Below are positions 10,352-21,700 of a stretch of 64,000 bases of DNA, one piece after another. Below the pieces are notes generated by a model. That model was given only the letters and a program-made list of their open reading frames with translations, ran no database searches and had not been told where the DNA came from. The translations under genes were made by a program, and so were the position numbers. The stretch comes from Metridium senile (Eukaryota; Cnidaria; Anthozoa; Actiniaria; Metridiidae). The DNA lies in contig OX459098.1 in NCBI GenBank assembly GCA_949775045.1, forward strand, positions 19,186,281 through 19,250,280, given 5' to 3'. The stretch's first letter is position 1. Each line of letters opens with the position of its first letter.

Positions 10352-10681
10352 TAGTACAAATCACCATAGTCGTGTTGCATGATTTACTTTTCAGCGAGAA
10401 ACCAAAAAAGGCGAAAGGACATCTGACTATTGTATGTCAGTGATGCGTAATTATAAGGTTAAATTTTCTTCTTATTATTTCCAACTAAAGGGAAGTACTG
10501 GAGTGTTCACTGCAGCCTGTAATAACATGCCTGGGCTGGCAAAATCTTAAAATTTTTATCTCCACCGAAGTCCAAACGTAATTGACTCGTGACTGTAACT
10601 CTTTGATAATTATTACCAAGTAATTTCTCTCACTTTTTAAAATAGCCATATAATAACTTATTAACCCCTGAAACTTAGACC

Positions 10682-11012
10682 TCGGGGGTCATTACTCCGG
10701 GGATGCTCGTCGGAAATTTTCAAAAATACCCCTAAAAGATACCGGAAGTGTTTTAAAAAGAGCGTGGCTGGATGAATTTTACCCCCTAAGAGATACCACA
10801 TTAATTAATAATATTAATATACGTGTCAGAGGCGAATATCGATGCGCTCTTCTGTCCTTTCTCGGCACCCTAAGAGATACCAGAAATGCTAATTTTCAAA
10901 AATTCGCATTTGACACCCTAAAAGATACCAAATCGCTGATTTTTACCCCTGAGAGATTCGACGAGCATACCCGGTACTTTTTCCCCGGAGTTCCCCCCCC
11001 CCCCCCCCCTCC
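10682..11012. mobile_element. MITE with internal CCCTAAAAGATACC repeats
   Basis: Imperfect TIRs contain ACTCCGGGG and TGCTCGTCG (10692-10712, inverted at 10959-10990), bordered on the right by a long C tract. Inside, CTAAAAGATACC or CTAAGAGATACC recurs at about 10731, 10787, 10869, 10918 and 10947. The element resembles the MITE at 27227-27553 in intron 14 of the host gene. Confidence 0.6.
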
Positions 11013-11084
11013 CGGACTTTTTTGTACGCACTGTCAAGACTTCGGTCTGAGATTTCCCTGTAATGACCTCACTCTGTTAATAAG

Positions 11085-11470
11085 TCGGTATATAATAATA
11101 ATTAATAATAATAATTTAATAATTTATATTGCGCAGTATACATATAATGAGTTATTGCGCGTAACAATAATAATGTAAAATGTAATGTAATTAATAATAA
11201 AAATAAATAAATAAAAAAATAGATTAGGCAAAAAATCCTATCAATAAGATATATATACTTAATAATTGCAATTTAAATTTATAAAACGTCTATTGATAAA
11301 AAAATATTAAAACACGGTTATCATCGGCTAATGTTCGTAAGCTAATTCAGAAACATATGAGTCTTTAATTGTTTTTTAAACGTTTCTAGAGATTTACTTT
11401 GAATAAATGTAATGTAATGTGTGTTTATATAGCGCATTTCACATGTCTCAATGCGCTTGACAATTATTCA
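11085..11470. repeat. AT-rich microsatellite and probable LINE/SINE 3'-end fragments
   Basis: ATA/AATA-rich simple sequence (11090-11220) is interspersed with TTTATATTGCGCAGTATA and, at about 11414, TTTATATAGCGCATTTCACA. The latter 'tttata-t-gcgc' sequence is common in 3' UTRs of CR1/L2-like retroelements. There is no open frame. Confidence 0.4.
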
Positions 11471-11840
11471 TTTGTACGGACCGCTATTTAAGGTGCACAC
11501 TGCAGCCACGCGGCTTACAATCATGAGAATTATCTGTAATTAATGATCCGCTAAAAGATGCTTAAAATCTCACGGTGGAGCGCATTTGTTTAAAAAAGTA
11601 TAAGTAAAAATGCTTGTTTGAAATTCTGTTTCGTTTTTGTACCATGTGGTCGCTTCTGGCCAATCATTTTGCTCAAAATTGGTCATGTGGTACAAAAAAA
11701 CACACCCCAATGCCAAATTTTCAACGAACATTTAACCACTCTAGTGATTTTCATAGTATCAACCTATTCATTATTGCTTTAATGAAAGTTTGTATGCATA
11801 TCTCAGTCCGTCTCTGTATTTCTGGTTTATTTGTCTATTC
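11471..11840. other. Spacer, nothing supported
   Basis: A short open frame at 11614-11859 has no recognisable domain. It overlaps a TTTTGTACCATGTGG repeat pair (11636 and 11685) and the TIR of the next element, so it is not called a gene. Confidence 0.4.
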
Positions 11841-12226
11841 GCCTTTCCGGAATTCATGAAGGGACTGGGAACGAGTGTAGAAATATTAATCTAATTAAGA
11901 AACAAACCCCATCACATGAAAGACCACACGAAAATTATTATTACGTTTATCAAGTTTTAGGGTGATTGGGCAAATACTAACTGATTTATGGGCTTTAAAC
12001 AAATCGTTAAAATAAGAGAGAATGTATGGTTTTTGGGGACGCTGTCCTCATTCTCTCTTATTTTTGCGACTTTTAGAAGCTTATAACTCAGTACGTATTT
12101 ATCCAAACATGTTCAAACTTAGTAATAATACTAATGTTGGTTTGTTTTGTTTTGTGATGGGGATCATTTTTTAATTAGATTAATTTTTTCACTCGGCCCC
12201 AGTCCCTTCATGAATTCCGGAAAGGC
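11841..12226. mobile_element. 386-bp foldback MITE with central hairpin
   Basis: GCCTTTCCGGAATTCATGAA at 11841 is exactly inverted to 12226; the pairing extends through GGGACTGGG, then CCCCATCACA/TGTGATGGGG. At the centre, AAAATAAGAGAGAATG (about 12009) and CATTCTCTCTTATTTT (about 12049) form a separate stem. A GGGACTGGGAATGAG fragment at about 24763, inside intron 12, is related. Confidence 0.8.
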
Positions 12227-12890
12227 AAATTCCAGTGTTATTTAATCTTGTTGCCTCAACTTGCATTCTTTGCATAGCTGAAATCTGATTATTCATTACA
12301 GTTCAACAAGGAAGTAAACGGATCTCTTATAGTCCAGTCAATCTGTGGTTTGAGTCCAAACAAATTGCAATATAATTTTTCTCACTGTAATTATGTTAGG
12401 ATAGGTGTCCTAAACAACATACTAAAAATCCCAAAAAATCCCTTCGGTGGAACATCCTCAAAAATTGAATTTAAGATTTCATCATTTCACCACAGGGACC
12501 CCACAATTGGAAAAAAATTGACCAAGCTGTTAAATTTTGTCAAATATGAAATAATAGAAATATTTCCATTACATTGTGATTGAATAGTGTTTCTGTACAG
12601 ATATTTTCAATTTCCAATCAAATTCGTTGAAGTAACATGATAAAAATCAATATTTAGAATACTTCTCACCACAGGGATCCCGCATCTCAAAATTGAAATT
12701 TTAAAAATTTCCGAAAAAATTTCTGAAGGAATTTCACTATAGAAGTAAAGATAAAAATCATTATTAGAGTTTTGTTTTGTTGTGAATTCCAAACCAAAAT
12801 GTTTATTCATGATGTGTGAAGTATTTATACCCGCTTCACTATAGCCTGCATCACATTAGTCTTTTTCTCGGTTTAGCAAGTTTGCCGTTT

Positions 12891-13291
12891 TAGGTCCCGT
12901 CGACGTCCACACTAGTGCGTTTTAGTTTGAAAACGCATACATTTTGATCCGTTTAGGCTTTCCGTCCACACTAATACGCTGAGCGTATCATCGAAACCGC
13001 ATCGATTTGAAAACGTTCTTGAAAGTTGATCAAAATGAAAATGCATACATATCGTATTAGTGTGGACGGTCGAAAACGTATAGAAATGAAAACGCTTAGG
13101 TCAAATGTACCACATTAGCATGCGCATGTTGTCAAACTTATACAACACCATCGTTTCGATTGTTTTTGAGCGTATTAGAGTGGACGGTCGAAAACGGAGC
13201 ACAACGGTAGTGTGGACGCGAATCGATCGATGCGTTTTCAAATCAAACGAAAATGGGTACAAACGAAAACGCACTAGTGTGGACAGTACCT
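12891..13291. mobile_element. hAT-like MITE with dispersed GTGTGGAC and AAAACGCAT motifs
   Basis: GTCCACACTAGTGCGTTTT near the left end is inverted near 13270-13285. The interior carries many copies of GTGTGGACG or GTCCACAC and GAAAACGC in both orientations, like the subterminal repeats of non-autonomous hAT elements. Further GTGTGGAC copies at about 13555 and 13815 suggest a second, decayed member up to about 13830. Open frames here run through the motifs and are spurious. Confidence 0.6.
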
Positions 13292-14170
13292 TAGTTGAAG
13301 GTTGGCCGTTGGCCAACCAGTTGGTTTCGTTGGACAAGTGCTGGGATATCGTGCTGGAGGTGTGGGATTCGCGTCTCGGCCAGACCAATACTCAGGGTCT
13401 TTAAATAATTGAGAAGAAGGTGATGTAAATCGGCATTTGCAAATAGTTAGACTTTCACGTCTTCTTCACGATAAGGATGTAAAACCGGAGGTCCCGTCTC
13501 TCCACACACCACACACAACTGTTCGACTAAGAGTAGGGTACTGAGCTCATGACGGTGTGGACAGCCTTACAATTCTAGTATTTAGATCGACTTTGCAGTA
13601 GGTATGTAAAAAGGTTGCTAGTAAATAAGACCTCGTACTTAAATACAGCCACTAGCAACCTCATGGACTTTGCCGAGTGCTGGGACAACATAGACGAAGA
13701 GTCCTTTTATAACAAACGGCATGGTATTTAAGAAGCAGTGTTACCAACCGCATGATATTGAAGAAGTAGCCTAACTAAATATGTAAAGCTCCATTTTCAA
13801 ATTTATCCGGGGTAGTGTGGACGGGCCTTTAGAAAAGCAAGCCAATGCCAGAAGAGCTTGTAGATAGTGAGGTGCGACAAGTACTAGTGGTTTCTATTTA
13901 CACTCATCAGATGACAAAAACCCTGAAAATTCAAGAAGTGCTTTATTCATAAAATGTCTAAAATAGCGCAAAAGAAGGATGATGTAGGATCAATTCATAG
14001 ATGGAAAAAGTGACCAGCAATCGCAGCCACTTAGGAGATATAGAAACCACTTAGTTCGGCAGTCACAGTTAGTGCAACAGGAAACCACTCGTACTCTAGA
14101 CGTGCCGTATATCTAAATATATAAAATAACCATTATATAACGCGCGCTCTCATTGGCTGAAACGTGCAAA

Positions 14171-14332
14171 AAACCGTGTTTCTATAAGAGCATAGAAACA
14201 TGGTTTTCAAGCGGAATTTTATTATCTGTTGTTGTTATTTTATAAAAGCATTAGAAGATATTTTCCGTTCCAAAATCTTTCTGGTGTTGTCCCAACAATC
14301 CCGCGTGTTTCGGAAAATATCTTCTAATGCTT
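14171..14332. repeat. Two adjacent hairpins (foldback MITE)
   Basis: AACCGTGTTTCTAT pairs with ATAGAAACATGGTT (14171-14207). AAGCATTAGAAGATATTTTC (from 14246) is inverted to 14332. Confidence 0.7.
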
Positions 14333-14462
14333 AAACAGATGATGGAGGTAACTCTGCAGGTTAAATATTCAGAAGTTTATGGATCCTTTCTATATACGAA
14401 TCAAACCTCGTTAGACGCGTATGTACTACAGCGTATCTAGTTAAATTATAACATTCAATCTC

Positions 14463-14650
14463 AAGGTCGTGACGAGGGATGTGGGATCAGGGATCACATG
14501 CCTAGGATCAGGAATCACATATTGTCAGAATCATCTGGAATCAGGGATCACAGAAGAGGGATCGGGATCATATGAATACATTCAGGGGTCAGGGATCAAA
14601 ATGCGCGAGGCTTTGGGAGTAGGCCAGGATCTAACTTTTGTGTACAAAAT
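14463..14650. repeat. Degenerate GGGATCA minisatellite
   Basis: GGGATCA and GGAATCA recur roughly every 10-25 bp. The plus-strand frame through it reads as repeated GSGIT peptides, a by-product of the repeat rather than a gene. Confidence 0.6.
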
Positions 14651-15280
14651 CGGGATCAATCACGAGAAAATGTCCCTTGTAACGACCCATTAACAAAAAT
14701 TAAAATAAACAAGTCTTGATGCTTCGCAGCTCAAAATATGTGTCAGGGAGAAAGTTAGGCAAGCCTCTGGTGACCAGGGTATTTTAATAATAATTTTCAG
14801 CCAATTACAGCTTAAAACCTTCAGACGTCAGAATTTATTTCGGAAATCAAATATGCCCTTGAAATATTACATTTTTGAGATGCGGGATCCCTGTGGTGAG
14901 ACGTATTCTATTTATTGATTTTTATCATATTACTTCAACCTACTTGATTGGAAATTGAAAACATCTGTACAGAAACACTATTCTATCATAATATAATGGA
15001 AATATTTCTATTATTTCATATTTGACAAAATTTAACAGCTTGGTCATATTTTTTCCAATTGCGGGTTCCCTGTGGTGAAATGATGAAATCTTTAATTCGT
15101 TTTTTGAGGATGTTCCACCGAAGGGATTTTTTGGGATTTTTAGTGTGTTGTCTAGGACACCTATCCTAACATATTTACAGTGTGAAAAATTCTATTGCAA
15201 TTTGTTTGGACTGGACCCAAAAAAATCCGTAGATTGACTGGACTATTACAGCAGCAGGGTCAGTATTGTCAAACCAGACA

Positions 15281-18200
15281 ATGGTCACTCACAACTTTTA
15301 CTCCATCCTGATAAGCGGGATCTTGATAAAACTATGCTCGTCTATAACTTTAGACGAGTTTTACCCGTATGGACTAAAGAATGGCCACCAAGCGCTGGTT
15401 AGAAATGATGATGGAAACTCGAACGAGATCGCAATTACTACAACTTTTCCCTTCTGTGATAAGCAGTTTAACTCGTTGTATGTAAGTAACACTGATTATG
15501 ACTAGCTAAGCCTATACGATGTCGTTTCTTTCAAATCAGATCGATAGACATAAATAGGAGTTTAAGTGTACTTTGTTTTCTTTTTCTGCAACAATCAATA
15601 TTTAGCTGGTATAGCTTTAATGACTGTCTATTAATTTACTGTGTAACATACTATATATGATAAGTTTGACGTTCCCTGGCTTTTTTATTTGTTTAAGGTG
15701 AGCTTTAGACTTTCAACGCTAAGGTCTTTAACAGTAGTGAGAAAAACGTACACAATTTTTGAATTACAAATGAGATAGATGTAAATTATTCTTTGTTAAT
15801 CAGACTAACATATTGTCCTGGTAAAGGTTTGGAGTTGTTATCAGCGTGGGTGTTTTCTGCTGTGTGCCTCCATCTTCAAATACTATATATAGTCACTCTG
15901 TGGATATGTACAAGCTACTTGAATATCACATATAGCTTTTAAACGCTTTTATCAAAACTATACACACGATTTGGAATTGTTTATACGGCCATGTGAAGGT
16001 CTGATGTCTAATTTGCATTCTATGTACTCACAATGTGACCCTAATCCAACATTATAAGCTTTGGAATATAGAATAATACATGAGCACGCCGAGTTATGGA
16101 ATTAATCTTGGAGTGTTTCAATTCCATATCGAGACTGATCGAAATTGAACACGAGAAGATAAATCTCCAATTGTCCATGTATTGTTTACCCTGGTTACCA
16201 GAGGCTTGACTATTAACTTTTTTTAACCGCTTAGCGTTTCAAAATCGCAGTATAATCAGGGAGAGAGTTATTCTGTTTCTCATCGGAAAACATAGCTCTA
16301 TGGTTTTGAACATTTGATCGAGAAACCCGCTATTAAATAAAAATTAAACATCCAGAGAAGCATGTCACAGTATAATATGATTATATATACTTAGATCTAG
16401 ACGACCTATAATATAATATCATTCAAAGAGTTTTTGATTTTGAGACTTTTGAATGAGAGTCGTAACTAAGAGAATTTAGTTATGTATTGCACAACAAAAA
16501 GGCCGTAAAAACGTGGCATTTTCCAATCCTATGTTACTGTTATCTCTCTAATTGTAAAAGTGATCAACTCAGAAAGTATTATTTGATAAGGTCAATAAAA
16601 GGTTGAAGTAACTGTATCAGTAACTGTATCCACTTTAACTTTTCTGCAAATATTTTGAGAAAAGATCGAAAAAACACCACCATTTTGAGGTGTTCTTTCT
16701 GCCTGTTGTATGGGCTGGCCTGCTGTATGGAAGCCTTGAAGCACTGATGAAATTGTAGCTGACCAAATGTTAATATGTGTTTTCCGATGTAGACTACGAG
16801 TAGTTTCTGTTTTCTCTCCAGAATCAGTGATAGAAAAACGAGTGTTGCGTGATTTCTGTGGAGCGCGCCGGAAAATATAGATCGGGTGACTCTTTTTTTT
16901 TCCAGCCACTGATTCTGGAGGTAAAAGGGGACTACTCGTAGTCTTTTTGCGATGTCAACATTATTTTTCTTGAAAATATATTTTAATGTATTTTGGGTTC
17001 CAACTTCAACTTCAACTATTTATTCACACACAAAATTAAATATATAGTTTACAAGTAGATTACAAATAACAAATAGATAAATATAACATTTGATAAATTA
17101 GTAAATTGCTGAATATGTGTAGGGTTGGTAAGGTAGCTAATGCTTTCGAGTGCTACCCGAGATATTGAAATGTTTTATTTTTTCTCTGGTTGCAGTACGC
17201 CGGTCGATTGAACTAACTTTCAATGTTAGCTCAGCTTTTTGATTTATTTCTCATATTAATGCATTTCTATTAAGGTGAATACCAATGGCATGATATCGTT
17301 TGATAGAGCAGTTTCGCAGTACACACCGGCTCGTTTTCCCCTGGGTGATGGTCGTGTTATGATCGCTCCATTCTGGGCTGATGTTGATATAAGCCGTCGA
17401 GGGGATGTGTGGTACGCAGCCGTTACCGACAAGGAAACATTGAAAAGAGCAACAAAAGATGTCAGGGAGAGTTTTCCAAGTTTTAAACAATTCTCAGCTA
17501 CCTGGACTTTTGTGACTACTTGGTACAAAGTGCCGTACTACGGGAGTAAAATGGTAGGAATGCACTCATTCTAAATTGAATCCTTGGTATCATTTGATGT
17601 CACGGACGCCATCTTGGATGTTTTAGTTTTTTTATTTCTTTTTTTGAAAAATAGGTAAACTGTATATATATACTGATAAATATAGCAATATTTAATAATA
17701 CTATTTAACTATACTATTTAATATTTAATATTATATAAAAAAATATTTAATAACATATATTAAGTACCCTTTTCCATTTTTCATTCTTTTATTTATTTGT
17801 TTAATAATTGTTTTCTGCTGATGGCTTCATGCTGTCTTTCTTTGTATTAATCATTTATTCTTAATTTTCTTGCTTATGTAAATATCTTTAGAATTGTACA
17901 TATTGACCCAGAAATATTGCATATATATTTTTTCAAACTCCAATTATGTCATCTAACTAGATTAGCTTTCGCTATTTTTAGATGACATGTACAATTTGTC
18001 AGGTAATTTTCTTTACTTTGTTGTTACCATGTATTTGTAATTGTTATAGTACGAATAAATGAGTTGTTGTATTGTGCCACGTGACAGCGTCATCCGTTAC
18101 ACATTCAATATTTTTCCCCACTGTTTGATACGGCGGGATGTTTTCTATTCGATTTGATTTAGCCCAACCTGCATATTCTTGCATCACCTTTATAAACTGA

Positions 18201-18782
18201 TTTCGTTCATTTTGTTTTCTTTAGCATGATAGGACTAATACGTTCCAGTCCATAATAATAACAAATGGTCGTTATTCATTTGTTCGCTTTAACTACAACG
18301 AAATTACATGGACATCAGGAACAGCCAGCGGAGGCAATTCAAGTGGTCTTGGAGGAGTACTACCAGAAGTAAGTTATAAGCATCTTTGCCAAATCGATTG
18401 TATTCAAGCCGGCTGCCGACGTTTGAGGATTGGTTTAAATTGAAGAGTTTTGTACCGCTTCGTTGGTGGAGTCAAAAATACGCTTTGGCAGTTTGAATTG
18501 AATTGTGTATGAACTATAAACTTATCCAATTTAACAGTGCGCAGTGAAATATGGCTCGTGACTTAAGGATTTAGCTGTAAAAAGAAAAACTGTTTTTGTT
18601 GTTTTGCTAACAGTGTGGATTTAACTCTGGAGATGGTAACTACTCGTACAGCATAACACAACCAGGAAACATTGGTGTCTTGGACCTCCCTCATACTACA
18701 AATGTAAAAAAGGCAAAGGCAGGAGTATGGATGTTCAGAATTGATAAAGCCGAGATTGAAGATGGTGGGTGCAGCAAATCAG
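15281..18782 (+). CDS. Exons 1-4: signal peptide and NIDO domain
   Basis: Residues 1-264. The hydrophobic stretch [14 protein letters not shown] (6-19) forms the signal peptide. NIDO hallmarks follow: FYPYG (27-31), NDDG (43-46), [11 protein letters not shown] across the exon 1/2 junction, APFWADVDI in exon 2, [11 protein letters not shown] and [11 protein letters not shown] in exon 3, and CGFNSGDG at the start of exon 4. The first three junctions are phase 0 and the fourth is phase 1. NIDO is the extracellular domain shared with nidogen and alpha-tectorin. Confidence 0.9.
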
Positions 18783-21700
18783 GTAAATAAACACTGCTCC
18801 GAGTCTGTTGTACAATGCTTAATATAACACTTGCATGTAGTATACGTCACTAGTGTTACTCAATTTGGTGACAACTACGTGTGCCAACCTTTCGAAGAAC
18901 CCTCACAATAGATAAAGCACATGAAAATTAGGCATAAACATGCTACAATAAACATAGATGACACAGTTTTTTGTAATGTATTTTAAAGTTTATGATAAGG
19001 CTGTAAAGTGATGATAGATATTGTTGTATTGGTAAATTATCTTCCCTGTTCAAACCTTACAACAGAAGAAATAAGTAAAATGGTGACAGATATTAACAGC
19101 TATTAATAGACTCTACTAGAATTTTGTAAAGAAACCGAGAGAGAAACGGCAAACTGGCAGTATCCGTTCGTATTCAAGATGTCTTACAGAAAACAAACAA
19201 AGAAAAATCTCTAATACCTTGAGTTCTGCTGCTTCAACAAGCAACCAAACATATATAAGAATATTCAAGCCGCAACTCTCCAAACTCGCCCGTAAATATG
19301 ATGCAAAGTTTCGCGTCACAGCAAAGCCAAGAAGCTGTTCACTAGTACACAAGAGCTTTTTCTGGTGCAAATATGTCACGATAAATTTTTATTCAAGAAA
19401 TCAATGACTTTTTTAAATGTAATTAATTTTAAGCATTTTTATAGCATTTTTTCTTTTTCATACTGGTGTTGAACGCATAAATCACATTTGTAATTTTATA
19501 CCGACTACTGTAAGTTTGGACGGTCAACTACTTACAATAAAGTATCATTTAAAATCATGTAATCAATGCTTTTTGATTTTTGGTTTTTATTCAGATAATT
19601 TACCAATATAACAAAGCACTTAATGACTGGTCCCTCGGGAAACATTTAGTTTTTGTTTCCCTCGAATCTCAATGTTTCCCGAGGTCCTCCGAGAAAAAAA
19701 ACTAACGGTTTCCCTCGGGATCAGTCATTAAGTGTATAATGTTTTTTTCTCACTTTCTTCCTGCTAGGCTTTCTGACCTTTTTACCCAGTGACTACGAAG
19801 TCGTCATGTTTGGGGGTCGCAATTTGAATGTCTTTGGGCCGTGTTTTCAAAAAACAGATACGATTCTTTGCAAGTTTGCTGACGGCACGACATCTCCTGG
19901 AGTATACATGTCGAGGATTAAAGTACGATGTACACCGCCAATGGTTGATTTCATCGGCAAAGCAACCTTGTCGTTATCACGTGACAACGGGAAAACATTC
20001 CCTTACCATGGAATATTCTTTTACGGTAAAGTTGTTTTAGGTGAAACGGTTCTTTGAAGGTTGAATACCATTGCCATTGCCATTGCCATTGCCATTGCCA
20101 TTGCCATTGCCATTGCCATTGCCATTGCCATTGCCATTGCCATTGCCATTGCCATTGCCATTGCCATTGCCATTGCCATTGCCATTGCCATTGCCATTGC
20201 CACTTCTACTGCAATTATCACCACCATTTTCACTGCAGTTACCACTACTATTATGTAACTACTTTCTTTTTCTTCGTTACAGTTTCGCAGGAAGAGCTCG
20301 AGATGAAAAAAACAAAATTGCAAACACTTTGGATGAACACCAACACTTTAAACATTCGTTGGAGTTCTAGTGCTTTAACACCTTCATACGAGGGGGTTAG
20401 GCTTCAAATTGCCAGATTTGTGTTGAAAAACGATGCTGTGAAATTCCACAGTTTTTATGATATCAGTGATAATGATAGAAAAAAAGAAGCTACAGGCACT
20501 AGTCTTCCAAGTCTTTCAGAAAACGTTGTTCTTTACGAAAAAGAAGTTGACGGCAAAGGGTGAGTTGAAATTTTAAACTAGGTATTTAAACATTGTAAAA
20601 CACACCTTCTTTGACTATATCAATCTTTAAAGGGGAATCATGATCAATTCTCCATCCAACAACGTTACGCCCCACTTGCAAAATAGCTTTTATGCTGTAG
20701 TTGATGATATATGGATGGATGTCAGGATGTCAGGATGGAAGGATTAATAAAATGATTGATTGATTAAATGATTGATTGATTAAATGATTGATTGATTGAT
20801 TGATTGATTTGTTGGTTGGTTGGTTGGTTGGTTGGTTGGTTGGTTGGTTGGTTGGTTGGTTGGTTGGTTGGTTGGTTGGTTGGTTGGTTGGTTGGTTGGT
20901 TGGTTGATTGGTTGGTTGGTTGGTTGGTTGGTTGGTTGGTTGGTTGGTTGATTGATTGATTGATGGATTGGTTTTCTTTAAATTAAGCTGGAGCGATTTT
21001 GAATCGAGCTGTTAATGCTACGTACCTCAATTCATGATGTTGCTATCAAAATATCTCAAATTCATTTTATGCAATGGCATTCTTATTCTGTGCTGAATAA
21101 ATAATCTTTAACATAGGGAGAGATTTGCCTCCTTTCTTCGTGTCATAAAGCGTGTCTTACACAAAACTCAAGCAGAATCTTCGCACGAGTGGTTGTGGAG
21201 TAAAGCTTTGAAATGGCCTCACACTAGCGAAAAGGGTTCCCATTATTGTAAAGATTGGGCAGCTAAGCAGCCAGACCCCGAAATCCTAAAAGGTAATTTC
21301 TATTGTCATACAGATCCAGCTTAATCTATTTTCATTTTTCTCAAGATTTCTGTATATATGGCTAAAGAGAGATGCACTCGGAAAGGCTAGTTCACATCTA
21401 AACATACGACTATTGAGAGTCATAATATTATACTTTTAAAATATTGCTATTTATTGCTGTACATATAGGATAGAATTGGAAAATATCAGATGGGATTGAT
21501 GTATATAGCTGAAGAATGACGCAACACGGAAATGCTAAATTTATCAAAGTATCTAAACTTAAGTCCATTGTGATTCATGATAATATCAAAGTACTTCTAA
21601 AAGTTTGCTTTTAAATACAGATAACCAGCTACTTGCTTGTCCGCCTTCAAAAGAAAAAGTTGACGAGGATGACGGAAGGTACAGAAAAACTAATGATCCT

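Larger units (their letters stand above)
12330..15245. mobile_element. 2.9-kb TIR element with inverted arms of about 375 bp, TTA target duplication, abutting the host gene
   Basis: The arms (12330-12699 and 14872-15245) are inverted copies beginning TAGTCCAGTCAATCT. Each arm contains two CACCACAGGGACCCC-type motifs. TTA flanks both ends (12327-12329, 15246-15248). The interior has no transposase frame and is filled with other MITEs and a minisatellite. Divergence between the arms is visible but modest. The right end lies about 35 bp upstream of the start codon of the NIDO-AMOP-VWD-Sushi gene, so the 5' UTR or core promoter of that gene probably includes transposon sequence. Confidence 0.8.

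Noticed and set aside
10078..10380. 100-codon minus-strand frame
   Set aside because: It covers the pogo-like MITE and its flanks; the residues are translated TIR sequence.
13101..13404. Overlapping frames of 95-99 codons on both strands
   Set aside because: They run through the GTGTGGAC/AAAACGC repeats of a hAT-like MITE; both strands open together is typical of such repeats.
15266..15280. Upstream TTG as the start of the membrane-protein gene
   Set aside because: It is not an ATG. The ATG at 15281 precedes a better signal peptide and needs no unusual initiation.
16592..16909. 105-codon minus-strand frame
   Set aside because: It overlaps the TIR of a 154-bp MITE inside intron 1, starts within it and has no recognisable domain.
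20021..20370. Frames of repeated Cys-His, Pro-Leu, Ala-Ile or Ala-Met
   Set aside because: Translations of the CCATTG microsatellite in intron 5. Only the part from 20283 onward is exon 6.
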